Source: Bacteroides sp. GM023 (GTDB lineage: Bacteria; Bacteroidota; Bacteroidia; Bacteroidales; Bacteroidaceae). From it: DNA of 64,000 nt. Shown piece after piece: positions 24,936 through 34,550 of the stretch. The position numbers and the translations under genes are program-made. The DNA lies in the NCBI RefSeq assembly GCF_014750685.1, contig NZ_JAAXGE010000013.1, forward strand, positions 1-64,000. The letters are read 5' to 3'. Each line of letters opens with the position of its first letter. Within the stretch, counting starts at the first letter, position 1. The notes beneath the pieces are model-generated. The model was not told where the DNA came from, did not search any database, and saw nothing but the letters and a program-made list of their open reading frames with translations.

Positions 24936-25289
24936 ATGGATTTAATTAAAATTGCAGAAGAAGCATTCGCTACCGGTAAACAGCACCCGAGCTTCAAAGC
25001 AGGAGACACTGTAACAGTAGCATATCGTATTATTGAAGGTAACAAAGAACGTGTACAGTTGTACCGTGGTGTTGTTATCAAAATCGCCGGTCATGGAGAC
25101 AAGAAACGTTTTACTGTACGTAAAATGTCAGGTACTATCGGTGTAGAAAGAATTTTCCCAATCGAATCACCGGCTATCGACAATATCGAGGTGAACAAGG
25201 TAGGTAAAGTTCGTCGCGCTAAATTGTACTACCTGCGTGCTCTTACTGGTAAGAAAGCTAGAATCAAAGAAAAAAGAGTTAATAACTAA
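24936..25289 (+). CDS. rplS: 50S ribosomal protein L19
   Basis: The 117-residue protein is a full-length L19: the family signature VRRAKLYYLRALTGKKARIKE is present at the C-terminus, and FKAGDTVTVAYRIIEGNKERVQLYRGVVI and RKMSGTIGVERIFPIESP match the conserved core. L19 sits at the 30S/50S interface. It is a single-gene unit here with its own promoter and terminator, rather than in the trmD/rimM operon known from proteobacteria. Confidence 0.98.
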   Translation: MDLIKIAEEAFATGKQHPSFKAGDTVTVAYRIIEGNKERVQLYRGVVIKIAGHGDKKRFTVRKMSGTIGVERIFPIESPAIDNIEVNKVGKVRRAKLYYLRALTGKKARIKEKRVNN

Positions 25290-25310
25290 GACTACTTTTC
25301 GATTCGAAAT

Positions 25311-25349
25311 AAAAAAAGGAACTTCACAATGGATGAGGTTCCTTTTTTT
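25311..25349 (+). terminator. rplS terminator
   Basis: AAAAAAAGGAAC pairs with GTTCCTTTTTTT around a 15-base interior that adds a few more pairs. Confidence 0.85.
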
Positions 25350-25397
25350 ATTGCCGTTATCATTCATACGATGTTTTCTTCGCATCGGTCCGGGATT

Positions 25398-25485
25398 TGT
25401 TTCCCGGTGTGAAACAATGTGTTCGACACCGAGAAACAAAGTGTTTCTCACCGAGGAACAACTTGTTTCCCGGTGACGAACATTC
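25398..25485. repeat. four tandem 22-bp quasi-palindromic repeats
   Basis: Units start at 25398, 25420, 25442 and 25464, each exactly 22 bp and built on TGTTTC..CCGrG..AACA. They abut without spacers in the gap between the convergent rplS and ROK genes. Confidence 0.8.
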
Positions 25486-25518
25486 AGCCCCATTTCTGAG
25501 CCTTCCGGGCAGACATAA

Positions 25519-25554
25519 GAAAAGCCCCGAAAGCACAATTGGCTTCCGAGGCTT
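25519..25554 (-). terminator. terminator of the ROK kinase gene
   Basis: On the minus strand AAGCCTCGGAAGC pairs with GCTTTCGGGGCTT (two non-standard positions) and is followed by TTCTTATG, a short T-rich end. Confidence 0.6.
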
Positions 25555-25582
25555 CACTACCTTTATTATAATAATGATATTA

Positions 25583-26563
25583 TTATTCTTTCAAATCTTT
25601 CAGTTCCCAAGCCAATGCACTGGCACCCAGTACGGCAGCATCAGAATCTTTCAATTCGGAAACAAGCAATTTCGTTTTACCTTTATAGATGTTCAGAAGA
25701 TTATCTTCCATTGATTTCTGAATCGGCTTCATGATATAGTCACCGGATTTAGCCAAACCACCGAACAATACAATTGCTTCAGGGCTGGAGAATGCAATAG
25801 CGTCTGCCAATGCTTCACCCAGGATGTTACCTGTAAATTCGAAGATTTCCTGTGCTAGTTTATCACCTTGTACCGCAGCGTCATATACATCTTTTGAAGT
25901 AATGTTTTCTGCAGGAATGTTGCGAAGCAAGCTGGCATCCGTACGAGCTGCCAAAAGTTCACGAGCTGTGCGAGCTACACCGGTAGCTGAACAGTAAGTT
26001 TCCAGACAGCCTTTACGACCGCAACCACAAACACGACCTTCGCGACGAGCGATAACGTGTCCGAGCTCACCCGCAAAACCGTCATGACCATATACCATCT
26101 GACCGTTGATAACGATACCGCTACCTACACCGGTACCCAGCGTAATCATGATAAAGTCTTTCATACCACGGGCTGCACCGTAAGTCATTTCACCGATAGC
26201 GGCAGCATTCGCGTCGTTTGTCAAAGCAGTAGGAATACCCAGTCTTTCTTCAAACATGGCAGCCAGCGGAAGGATACCTTTCCAAGGCAAGTTTGGAGCA
26301 AATTCAATCGTTCCTGTGTAGTAGTTGCCATTCGGAGCACCGACACCGATACCTCTGATTTTATCAACACCACCGTTAGCAATAATCAACGGAAGCAGGT
26401 TTTTGCACACTTCGTCTGCATATTCTTCTACCGTAGGATAGCCGGATGTCTTGATTGAGCTGCTGGCAATAATAGTTCCGCGTGCGTCTACAATTCCAAA
26501 GACGGAATTCGTTCCGCCTATGTCAATACCTACTACGTAGGGTTTCTCCATGTTTGAATTCAT
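25583..26563 (-). CDS. ROK-family glucokinase
   Basis: The 326-residue protein has the ROK phosphate-binding loop GIDIGGTN, the sugar-binding segment LTNDANAAAIGE, the second ATP loop TLGTGVGSGIV, and the zinc motif CGCGRKGCLE preceded by the ROK His in ELGHVIARREG. Bacteroides ROK kinases of this size act as glucokinases or hexokinases, feeding glucose from glycan breakdown into glycolysis, so glucose is the likely substrate. Met5 (26551) is an alternative start. No DNA-binding domain is present, so it is not a ROK repressor. Confidence 0.88.
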   Translation of the reverse strand: MNSNMEKPYVVGIDIGGTNSVFGIVDARGTIIASSSIKTSGYPTVEEYADEVCKNLLPLIIANGGVDKIRGIGVGAPNGNYYTGTIEFAPNLPWKGILPLAAMFEERLGIPTALTNDANAAAIGEMTYGAARGMKDFIMITLGTGVGSGIVINGQMVYGHDGFAGELGHVIARREGRVCGCGRKGCLETYCSATGVARTARELLAARTDASLLRNIPAENITSKDVYDAAVQGDKLAQEIFEFTGNILGEALADAIAFSSPEAIVLFGGLAKSGDYIMKPIQKSMEDNLLNIYKGKTKLLVSELKDSDAAVLGASALAWELKDLKE

Positions 26564-26742
26564 GATACTTTTATTTAAAAGGGTTAGTTAATCATTAAGT
26601 TTACTGCACACAAATTACGTAAAGAAGATTGAGTCTACAAAATGTTTTTCAAAAAAAGTTCACCTGCTTTGCAACTTTTCGTATCTTTCGGTCGTCTAAT
26701 AGTAGAAATTCATAAGAAAACAGAAACTAAATAAAGGAAATT

Positions 26743-27459
26743 GTGATACAACTTACAAACGTCAATAAGACTTACAACAACGGAGCACCCCTCCACGTAC
26801 TCAAAGGCATCAACCTCAAAATAGAACGGGGCGAGTTTGTTTCTATCATGGGAGCGTCAGGTTCTGGCAAATCAACCTTACTTAATATATTAGGTATTCT
26901 TGATAATTACGATACCGGAGATTATTATCTGAACAATGTACTTATCAAAAATCTAAGCGAGACCAAAGCTGCCGAATACCGAAACCGCATGATTGGATTT
27001 ATTTTCCAGTCATTCAACCTGATTTCCTTTAAAGATGCCGTAGAAAATGTAGCACTTCCTTTATTCTATCAGGGGGTAAGTCGTAAAAAGAGAAACGCGC
27101 TTGCATTGGAATATCTCGACCGGCTGGGTTTGAAAGACTGGGCACATCATATGCCCAACGAAATGAGCGGCGGTCAGAAACAACGTGTAGCCATCGCACG
27201 TGCACTCATCACCCAGCCACAAATTATCCTGGCGGATGAACCGACCGGAGCACTGGACAGTAAGACGTCTGTGGAAGTGATGCAGATTCTAAAAGATTTG
27301 CACCGAATGGGAATGACTATTATAGTCGTCACTCATGAGAGTGGCGTTGCCAACCAGACAGACAAGATTATACATATCAAAGATGGTATTATCGAACGAA
27401 TCGAGGATAACATCGACCACGACGCTTCTCCTTTCGGCAAGGACGGCATCATGAAATAA
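26743..27459 (+). CDS. ABC transporter ATPase, MacB/LolD type
   Basis: The 238-residue ATPase has Walker A GASGSGKST, signature MSGGQKQRVAIARAL, Walker B IILADEPTGALD and a His switch (VVTHE). The start is GTG 26743; the first residues then match family members (IQLTNVNKTYNNG). It is the first of five genes (26743-32510) in one direction that make up a MacAB-TolC-type tripartite efflux machine. In E. coli MacB the ATPase and permease are one chain; here they are separate, as usual in Bacteroidetes. Confidence 0.93.
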   Translation: MIQLTNVNKTYNNGAPLHVLKGINLKIERGEFVSIMGASGSGKSTLLNILGILDNYDTGDYYLNNVLIKNLSETKAAEYRNRMIGFIFQSFNLISFKDAVENVALPLFYQGVSRKKRNALALEYLDRLGLKDWAHHMPNEMSGGQKQRVAIARALITQPQIILADEPTGALDSKTSVEVMQILKDLHRMGMTIIVVTHESGVANQTDKIIHIKDGIIERIEDNIDHDASPFGKDGIMK

Positions 27460-27492
27460 ACCAGAATCCACCACTACTATACAAACATTATC

Positions 27493-28752
27493 ATGATTGA
27501 TATTTGGCAAGAAATATACAGTACCATCAAGCGCAACAAGCTGAGGACTTTTCTCACCGGATTTGCCGTAGCATGGGGTATCTTTATGCTTATCGTCCTG
27601 CTGGGCGCAGGCAACGGACTGATTCATGCATTCGAGCAATCGGCTTCCGAACGGGCTATGAACTCCATCAAGATTTTTCCGGGATGGACGAGCAAGTCTT
27701 ATGATGGTCTGAAAGAAGGAAGACGGGTACAATTGGACAATAAAGACGTGGATGCCACCGACCACTATTTTCCGGACCACGTAATTAAAGCCGGAGCGAC
27801 TGTCTGGCAAGGCGGAGTAAATCTTAGTTTCGGACAGGAGTACGTGAGTCTGAGCCTTTCCGGCGTATACCCCAATCATACGGAAGTAGAGGTTGTGAAA
27901 CTCTTTAAAGGACGTTTTATCAACGAGATAGATATTAAGGCACGACGTAAAGTCATCGTACTTCATAAGAAAACAGCAGAAATACTTTTCGACAAAAGCC
28001 ATACGGAGCCTATCGGGCAGTTTGTGAATGCAGGCAACGTCGTTTATCAGGTAGTAGGGCTCTATAATGATAAAGGGGACAGTGGAGACAGCGATGCCTA
28101 TATTCCTTTCACGACCCTGCAAACTATTTATAATAAAGGAGATAAGGTGAACAACCTTATCATGACAACCAAAAATCTGGAGACGATAGAAGCGAATGAA
28201 GAATTCGAAGCTCATTATCGCAAGGTAATAGGAGCCAATCATCGTTTTGACCCGACCGACCATAGCGCTATCTGGATATGGAACCGGTTTACCAACTATC
28301 TGCAACAGCAGAAGGGCTCGGGTATGCTTCGCATAGCGATTTGGGTAATTGGTATTTTCACACTGCTAAGCGGAATTGTTGGGGTTTCCAATATCATGCT
28401 GATTACCGTAAAAGAACGTACTCGCGAATTTGGTATTCGCAAGGCTCTGGGAGCCAAGCCTCTTTCTATCCTTTGGCTGATTATCGTAGAAAGTGTCACT
28501 ATCACTACTATATTCGGATATATCGGCATGGTGGCCGGCATTGGGGTGACCGAATGGATGAACAATGCTTTCGGAAATCAGACTATGGATAACGGGATAT
28601 GGTCTGAAACGGTCTTTCTGAATCCCACAGTCGATATAAGAATTGCCATACAGGCCACACTCACATTAGTAATAGCTGGTACGTTAGCCGGATTGTTCCC
28701 TGCCCGCAAAGCAGTCAGCATCCGACCGATTGAAGCACTTAGAGCAGATTAA
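27493..28752 (+). CDS. MacB-type ABC permease (first)
   Basis: The 419-residue protein starts with a transmembrane helix (about 20-42), followed by a large periplasmic MacB-PCD domain (about 60-285), and three C-terminal FtsX-type helices (about 290-415) with the conserved ITVKERTREFGIRKALGAKP coupling loop. It probably pairs with the second permease as a heterodimer driven by the upstream ATPase. Substrate is unknown: antibiotics, peptides or lipoproteins are all possible for this class. Confidence 0.92.
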   Translation: MIDIWQEIYSTIKRNKLRTFLTGFAVAWGIFMLIVLLGAGNGLIHAFEQSASERAMNSIKIFPGWTSKSYDGLKEGRRVQLDNKDVDATDHYFPDHVIKAGATVWQGGVNLSFGQEYVSLSLSGVYPNHTEVEVVKLFKGRFINEIDIKARRKVIVLHKKTAEILFDKSHTEPIGQFVNAGNVVYQVVGLYNDKGDSGDSDAYIPFTTLQTIYNKGDKVNNLIMTTKNLETIEANEEFEAHYRKVIGANHRFDPTDHSAIWIWNRFTNYLQQQKGSGMLRIAIWVIGIFTLLSGIVGVSNIMLITVKERTREFGIRKALGAKPLSILWLIIVESVTITTIFGYIGMVAGIGVTEWMNNAFGNQTMDNGIWSETVFLNPTVDIRIAIQATLTLVIAGTLAGLFPARKAVSIRPIEALRAD

Positions 28753-28756
28753 GATT

Positions 28757-29998
28757 ATGAGAATAGACATGGATACCTGTGAGGAAATCCTCATAACCAT
28801 CACAAGAAATAAAACAAGAAGTCTGCTGACCGCATTCGGTGTGTTTTGGGGAATCTTCATGCTTGTTGCCCTTATCGGCGGCGGACAAGGATTGGAAGAT
28901 ATGATGAAAAAGAACTTTGAAGGATTCGCCACCAACTCCGGCTTCCTTGCTTCGCAAAGAACGGGCGAAGCCTATAAAGGTTTCCGTAAAGGAAGATGGT
29001 GGAATCTGGAAGCTGTCGATATTGAACGCCTGCGTTCGCAAGTCAAAGATGTGGAAGTCATTACCCCTTCCATCGCCCGTTGGGGGTCGAAAGCTGTATA
29101 TGAAGATAAAAAATATGATTGCAGCGTAAAAGGACTATATCCCGACTATCTTCACATCGAATCACAGGAAATGGCTTATGGCAGATTTATCAATGATGTA
29201 GATATAAAGGAAGCGCGCAAAGTGTGTGTTATCGGAAAACGGGTTTATGAAAGTCTTTTCAAAGCAGGAGAAGATCCGTGCGGGAAATACATACGTGTAG
29301 ACGGGATTTATTACAGAATCATCGGTATGTCTTCTTCCGAAGGGGACATGAACATACAGGGACGGGCTTCGGAAGCAGTCACTTTACCCTTCACCACCAT
29401 GCAGCAAACGTACAACCTGGGCGGAAGAATTGATGTTATCTGTTTCACCGCAAAGCATGGAGTCAAAGTATCTGACCTGCAACCGAAAATGGAAGAGATT
29501 ATCAAAGCAGCACATTATATTGCTCCCAATGATAAACAAGCTGTCATGTACTTGAATGCGGAAGCTATGTTTTCCATGGTCGATAATTTATTTACGGGCA
29601 TCAATATACTGGTCTGGATGGTCGGTTTGGGAACTTTGCTTGCCGGTGCTATCGGCGTATCGAATATCATGATGGTAACAGTGAAAGAGCGTACCACCGA
29701 AATCGGTATCCGCCGGGCTATCGGAGCACGACCGAGAGACATCATGCAGCAAATTCTCTCTGAGAGTATGGTGCTGACAACCATTGCGGGGATGTGTGGA
29801 ATCTCCTTTGCCATCATGATACTGCAACTGCTAGAAATGGGAGTAAATTCAGACGGTAGCGACTCTCATTTTCAAGTCAGCTTCGGACTGGCAATCGGTA
29901 CTTGTGCCTTGTTGATTGCACTAGGAATGCTAGCAGGACTGGCACCCGCTTATCGGGCTATGGCTATCAAACCGATTGAGGCCATCCGCGACGAGTAG
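28757..29998 (+). CDS. MacB-type ABC permease (second)
   Basis: The protein shares the layout of the first permease: a helix near 15-40, a periplasmic MacB-PCD domain and a terminal FtsX bundle with VKERTTEIGIRRAIGARPRDI. I place the start at ATG 28757, 4 bp after the preceding stop, rather than at upstream 28730, because it opens directly with MRIDMDTCEEILITITRNKTRS, which aligns with the start of the first permease. The two permeases are clearly paralogous, which suggests a tandem duplication turned into a heterodimer. Confidence 0.9.
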   Translation: MRIDMDTCEEILITITRNKTRSLLTAFGVFWGIFMLVALIGGGQGLEDMMKKNFEGFATNSGFLASQRTGEAYKGFRKGRWWNLEAVDIERLRSQVKDVEVITPSIARWGSKAVYEDKKYDCSVKGLYPDYLHIESQEMAYGRFINDVDIKEARKVCVIGKRVYESLFKAGEDPCGKYIRVDGIYYRIIGMSSSEGDMNIQGRASEAVTLPFTTMQQTYNLGGRIDVICFTAKHGVKVSDLQPKMEEIIKAAHYIAPNDKQAVMYLNAEAMFSMVDNLFTGINILVWMVGLGTLLAGAIGVSNIMMVTVKERTTEIGIRRAIGARPRDIMQQILSESMVLTTIAGMCGISFAIMILQLLEMGVNSDGSDSHFQVSFGLAIGTCALLIALGMLAGLAPAYRAMAIKPIEAIRDE

Positions 29999-30059
29999 AA
30001 ACAGGGACTTGAAAGTTGAGAATGAATAAAGAATTAAAAATTAAACACATATATCCAAG

Positions 30060-31160
30060 ATGAAAAAGTATCTGAAAATCGCATTATTGGTAATCATTGC
30101 CGTAATCCTTATTGGAACGTTCGTGTTCCTGTATCAGAAATCGCAGCCTAAAATTACTGTTTATGAAACAGTGAAGGCGGAAATAACAGACTTGCAAAAG
30201 ACTACCGTAGCTACCGGAAAGGTAGAACCGAGAGACGAAATCTTAATCAAACCGCAAATTTCCGGTATCATCGATGAGGTGTATAAAGAAGCGGGACAAA
30301 CAGTCAGAAAAGGTGAAGTTATCGCCAAAGTAAAAGTAATCCCTGAACTCGGACAATTAAACTCTGCAGAAAGCCGTGTACGCCTGGCAGAAATCAATAC
30401 AGCACAGGCTGAGACTGACTTTAACCGTATTAAAAAGTTGTATGAGGACCAATTAATCAGCCGGGAAGAGTACGAGAAAAGTGAAGTTGCCGTAAAGCAG
30501 GCACGTGAAGAAAAACAGACTGCCAAAGATAATCTGGAAATCGTAAAAGAAGGAATTACCAAGAGCAGTGCATCTTTCAGTAGTACCATGATTCGTTCTA
30601 CGATTGACGGATTGGTACTGGATGTACCTGTAAAAGCGGGAAACTCGGTTATTATGAGTAATACTTTTAATGACGGAACGACTATCGCAACGGTAGCCAA
30701 TATGAATGACCTGATTTTCCGTGGTAACATTGATGAAACCGAAGTAGGACGTATCCACGAACAAATGCCGATAAAACTTACAATCGGTGCTTTGCAAAAT
30801 TTGACTTTCAATGCCATCTTGGAATATATCTCTCCGAAAGGAGTAGAAACAAACGGAGCCAATCAGTTTGAAATCAAAGCTGCTATTTCCGTACCGGATT
30901 CCGTACAAATCCGTTCCGGTTACTCTGCCAATGCAGAAATCGTGTTGCAACGCGCCAATCAGGTATTGGCTGTGCCCGAAAGTACGATTGAATTTAGCGG
31001 AGACTCTACCTTTATATATCTCATGACGGATTCCGTGCCTCAACAAAAATTCCAACGTACGCAGGTGACGGCCGGTATGAGTGATGGTATCAAGATAGAA
31101 ATAAAGAAAGGAATAACTGCACAGGACAAAATACGTGGTGCTGAGAAAAAAGACAAATAA
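30060..31160 (+). CDS. MacA/HlyD-type periplasmic adaptor
   Basis: The 366-residue protein has one N-terminal membrane anchor (about 5-26), a split lipoyl domain (EILIKPQISGIIDEVYKEAGQTVRKGEVIAKV around 60-95), a coiled-coil hairpin (about 100-170, rich in Glu/Lys/Ala with YEDQLISREEYEKSE at its tip) and C-terminal beta-barrel and membrane-proximal parts. It links the inner-membrane permeases to the outer-membrane channel encoded next. Confidence 0.93.
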   Translation: MKKYLKIALLVIIAVILIGTFVFLYQKSQPKITVYETVKAEITDLQKTTVATGKVEPRDEILIKPQISGIIDEVYKEAGQTVRKGEVIAKVKVIPELGQLNSAESRVRLAEINTAQAETDFNRIKKLYEDQLISREEYEKSEVAVKQAREEKQTAKDNLEIVKEGITKSSASFSSTMIRSTIDGLVLDVPVKAGNSVIMSNTFNDGTTIATVANMNDLIFRGNIDETEVGRIHEQMPIKLTIGALQNLTFNAILEYISPKGVETNGANQFEIKAAISVPDSVQIRSGYSANAEIVLQRANQVLAVPESTIEFSGDSTFIYLMTDSVPQQKFQRTQVTAGMSDGIKIEIKKGITAQDKIRGAEKKDK

Positions 31161-31169
31161 TAGACTCCA

Positions 31170-32510
31170 ATGAAGACAATACATAGAACCATATCAGTAC
31201 TTCTGCTTTCAGGAATCGGAATAATTTCAATTCAGGCGCAGGACAACAACTCGTCGCAAGCATGGACGCTGCGACAATGTATCGACTATGCCATCGAGCA
31301 TAATATAGGGATTCGCAAATCTGCTAACGATGCCGAAATAAGTAAAGTAGATGTGCATACTACCAAATGGGCACGTCTGCCGAATTTGAGTGGTAGTGCC
31401 AGCCAAAACTGGAGTTGGGGACGTACAGCCTCTCCGGTAGATAACTCATATAGCGATATCAATAGTGCCAATACAAGTTTCAGTTTAGGCACAAATGTAC
31501 CTATATTCACCGGTTTGCAACTATCCAATCAATATTCACTAGCCAAACTGGATTTAAAAGCGGCCATTGAAGACCTCAATAAAGCTAAAGAAGATATTGC
31601 CATCAATGTCACTTCTGCCTATTTGCAGGTGTTATTTAATCTAGAATTAAGTAAGGTTGCTCACAATCAGGTAGATTTAAGTAAAGACCAGCTAAAACGC
31701 ATACAGGGACTTTTCGGAGTAGGTAAAGCCTCCCCATCTGAAGTGGCTGAAGCACAGGCTCGTGTAGCACAGGATGAAATGACCGCTGTACAGTCCGACA
31801 ATAAATATAAGTTATCACTACTGGATCTTAGTCAACTTCTGGAACTCCCTACACCGGAAGGATTTGTCCTTGAGAATCCGAAAGAAGAAATGGAGTTCTC
31901 TTCTCTCACTCCGCCGGATGATATTTATACGCAAGCACTTGCCTACAAACCAAGCATTAAATCGGCAGAATACAGATTGCAAGGTAGCATCAACAGTATC
32001 CGTATTGCACAAGGTAATTTCTATCCACAGTTATCTTTCAGTGCTGGTTTGGGAAGTAATTACTATACAGTAAACGGCAAATCGGAAGGAAGTTTTGCCA
32101 ATCAAATGAAAAACAATCTGAATAAATATGTAGGATTCAATCTTAGTGTTCCTATCTTCAATCGTTTTTCTACACGCAATAAAGTCAGAACGGCCCGTCT
32201 ACAGCAAAACAATCTTACACTGCAATTAGACAACGCTAAAAAGACTCTTTACAAGGAAATTCAGCAATCCTGGTACAATGCTTTGGCAGCAGAAAGCAAA
32301 TATAATTCCAGTGAGGTCGCCGTGAAAGCTAATGAAGAATCTTTCCGGCTAATGAATGAGAAATTCAATAATGGTAAAGCGACTTTTGTAGAATACAACG
32401 AATCAAAGCTCAATCTGACAAAAGCGCTATCAGACAGGCTGCAAGCCAAATATGATTATTTGTTCTGCACAAAGATTTTGGATTTCTACAAAGGACAGAT
32501 TATTGAATAA
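31170..32510 (+). CDS. TolC-family outer-membrane efflux protein
   Basis: The 446-residue protein has a signal peptide (about 1-22), followed by WTLRQCIDYAIEHNIGIRKSANDAEIS, the typical start of TolC proteins, and two long helical repeats with alternating barrel strands (about 30-230 and 230-440). It begins 9 bp after the adaptor gene and completes the efflux operon. A 14-bp inverted repeat follows at 32551-32597. Confidence 0.93.
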   Translation: MKTIHRTISVLLLSGIGIISIQAQDNNSSQAWTLRQCIDYAIEHNIGIRKSANDAEISKVDVHTTKWARLPNLSGSASQNWSWGRTASPVDNSYSDINSANTSFSLGTNVPIFTGLQLSNQYSLAKLDLKAAIEDLNKAKEDIAINVTSAYLQVLFNLELSKVAHNQVDLSKDQLKRIQGLFGVGKASPSEVAEAQARVAQDEMTAVQSDNKYKLSLLDLSQLLELPTPEGFVLENPKEEMEFSSLTPPDDIYTQALAYKPSIKSAEYRLQGSINSIRIAQGNFYPQLSFSAGLGSNYYTVNGKSEGSFANQMKNNLNKYVGFNLSVPIFNRFSTRNKVRTARLQQNNLTLQLDNAKKTLYKEIQQSWYNALAAESKYNSSEVAVKANEESFRLMNEKFNNGKATFVEYNESKLNLTKALSDRLQAKYDYLFCTKILDFYKGQIIE

Positions 32511-32550
32511 CAAGAATCATACTTGAACTTAACATAGTGATTCCCTTAAA

Positions 32551-32597
32551 CATATCCGTTGGTTTATTCGTTATTATAGAAAGAACCAACGGATATG
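32551..32597 (+). promoter_or_regulatory. 14-bp inverted repeat enclosing the msrAB start codon
   Basis: CATATCCGTTGGTT (32551-32564) is perfectly complementary to AACCAACGGATATG (32584-32597). The last three bases of the right arm are the ATG of the next gene, so an RNA hairpin would sequester the start codon. No T tract follows, which argues against a simple terminator. Confidence 0.6.
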
Positions 32598-33623
32598 AAA
32601 CATTTTATTATCTTAGTGATTCTGATGATTAGTAATGTATTTTTAGGAGTTGCTAAACCAATGAAAAATCAAGCAGAAATCTATTTCGCAGGGGGATGTT
32701 TTTGGGGAACAGAACATTTTCTGAAGCAAATCAGAGGAGTAGAAAGTACTCAGGCAGGATATGCCAACAGCATTGTTGACAATCCTAGTTATGAACAGGT
32801 ATGCTCGGGAAAGACGAATGCAGCCGAAACGGTGAAAGTGGTCTATGATCCCGAAGTCGTCAATTTGACTTTATTGCTCGATTTGTATTTTAAGACAATC
32901 GACCCGACCAGCCTCAACCGACAAGGGAACGACCGTGGTACGCAGTACAGAACAGGAATTTATTATACCAATAAAGCCGATGTGCCTATTATCAATCAGG
33001 CTATTCAGGTGCTAGCTACCCAATACAGAAGTCCTATTGCCATAGAAGTGAAGCCATTGACCAACTTCTATCCGGCAGAAACTTATCATCAGGATTATTT
33101 GGACAAGAATCCGAACGGATATTGTCATATCAATCCGGCTTTATTTGAAATGGCACGAAAAGCCAATGCTCCCCAAACGAAAAGTTATCAAAAGCCGGAT
33201 GATGCAACTTTACGGAAAAAGCTATCGGCAGAACAATACGCTGTTACTCAGAAAAGCGCTACTGAACCAGCATTCCATAACGAATACTGGAATGAGCATC
33301 GTCCAGGTATCTATGTTGATATTACTACCGGTGAACCACTATTTGTCTCCACTGACAAGTTCGATTCGGGTTGTGGATGGCCCAGCTTCTCTAAACCGAT
33401 TCAAAAAGACTTGATTGCAGAGAAAAAAGATACTTCTTATGAGATGTTCCGAACGGAAGTACGCAGCAAAAGCGGTGACGCTCATTTGGGACATGTATTC
33501 ACAGACGGTCCGAAGGACAAAGGCGGGCTTCGCTATTGCATTAACAGTGCTTCACTTCGCTTTATCCCGAAAGAAAAGATGAAAGATGAAGGTTATGGAG
33601 AATATTTGCCGCTCGTTAAGTAA
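32595..33623 (+). CDS. msrAB: bifunctional peptide-methionine sulfoxide reductase MsrAB
   Basis: The 342-residue protein has an N-terminal signal peptide or anchor (about 1-20), then MsrA with catalytic Cys35 in GGCFWGTEH, and MsrB from about 205 with Cys260 (SGCGWPSF) and catalytic Cys315 (RYCINSASLRF). The zinc-binding CxxC pairs of many MsrB proteins are missing (VDITTGEPLF in the first position). It reduces both S and R epimers of methionine sulfoxide in proteins, probably in the periplasm. Its start lies within a hairpin downstream of the efflux operon. Confidence 0.95.
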   Translation: MKHFIILVILMISNVFLGVAKPMKNQAEIYFAGGCFWGTEHFLKQIRGVESTQAGYANSIVDNPSYEQVCSGKTNAAETVKVVYDPEVVNLTLLLDLYFKTIDPTSLNRQGNDRGTQYRTGIYYTNKADVPIINQAIQVLATQYRSPIAIEVKPLTNFYPAETYHQDYLDKNPNGYCHINPALFEMARKANAPQTKSYQKPDDATLRKKLSAEQYAVTQKSATEPAFHNEYWNEHRPGIYVDITTGEPLFVSTDKFDSGCGWPSFSKPIQKDLIAEKKDTSYEMFRTEVRSKSGDAHLGHVFTDGPKDKGGLRYCINSASLRFIPKEKMKDEGYGEYLPLVK

Positions 33624-33670
33624 ACGCTACGTAGATAGACTGAAATAGATAAAACTTTATTCAGATAATT

Positions 33671-33716
33671 AAAAAACGGTGGATATCCTTTTCGGGATAA
33701 TCCACCGTTTTTTTTT
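33671..33716. terminator. bidirectional terminator between msrAB and the DUF3836 gene
   Basis: AAAAAACGGTGGAT pairs with ATCCACCGTTTTTT, with short loops, so both strands end in a T tract after the stem. Confidence 0.85.
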
Positions 33717-33767
33717 ATGCAAATTAAATTAGAGAGAGAAAAAAGAGTTTCACAACTCCATATATTT

Positions 33768-34286
33768 TTATCTGTCCGCAATCAACAGACTGGCTTCATT
33801 CACTGTCGGTGTAGTTACATTCATAGCCCAGTTGGCAGCAGCTTCTTCAGTCCATTTATAGTCATTCCATTTGTAGTTCATATAAGCTATCGGCATATTA
33901 GCATCATTCAGTTCATAAACGCTCTTTTCAACAGATGCGTCGTAAGTTCTGCGAGATTCATTCCAACGTGCATATACCAATGTGATTTCATTAGAAGTAT
34001 AAGTATAATTTATCTTGAAGTATGGAGTCCACTTTTCACTGGCAGCATCCCACTTGAACGCTTCTTTGGAAGCCATTCTCTTTTGGTCGTCATAGGTAAA
34101 ATCATATTTCATGTGACGGTAGAGAGAACCGTCCAGTCTGTAAATCACCTTCGAAACAACAAGATCACCCACTTTTTCTTCATTAGTAATGAAGTTATTG
34201 TCCTGTGCTTTCACTTCTGCATTAGCAATACCTGCAAATACCATAGCAACTAAAACGATCATTCTGAATAATACTGTAGTTTTCAT
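33768..34286 (-). CDS. DUF3836 secreted protein
   Basis: The start at 34286 (MKTTVLFRMIVLVAMVFAG) gives a normal signal peptide cut near AEVKAQ; an upstream TTG frame from 34367 adds an unlikely leader. The 172-residue product has repeated strands around YDFTYDDQKRMASKEAFKWD and NYKWNDYKWTEEAAANW, fitting small Bacteroides DUF3836 proteins. Function is unknown. It is a single gene between a bidirectional terminator and the membrane regulator. Confidence 0.75.
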   Translation of the reverse strand: MKTTVLFRMIVLVAMVFAGIANAEVKAQDNNFITNEEKVGDLVVSKVIYRLDGSLYRHMKYDFTYDDQKRMASKEAFKWDAASEKWTPYFKINYTYTSNEITLVYARWNESRRTYDASVEKSVYELNDANMPIAYMNYKWNDYKWTEEAAANWAMNVTTPTVNEASLLIADR

Positions 34287-34550
34287 AATTGTATATTTTT
34301 TATTGTTCAACATTCTGTTTTTGCTCTTCTGTATGTTAGACGGAACGTCCACCTCAAATGGTTGCAACTTTCTGAATCTTTTTCTTCTTTTTTTGCTTTC
34401 CGCTTTCGGCTATATAAATGCAACGGACGTGCCAAACAGATAACTACTTAATAATCAAAGCTATTATAAAATAGACGAGTGTACGAAAACGAACAGTTGT
34501 ACGCTCATAAACGAACACATAAATAAAAAACTTATGAATAAAGAAATGAT

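Noticed and set aside
25398..25485. Possible small CRISPR-like array
   Set aside because: The 22-bp units are continuous, degenerate and spacer-free.
27289..28305. 338-codon minus-strand frame
   Set aside because: It is antisense to the ABC ATPase and first permease, both of which are certain.
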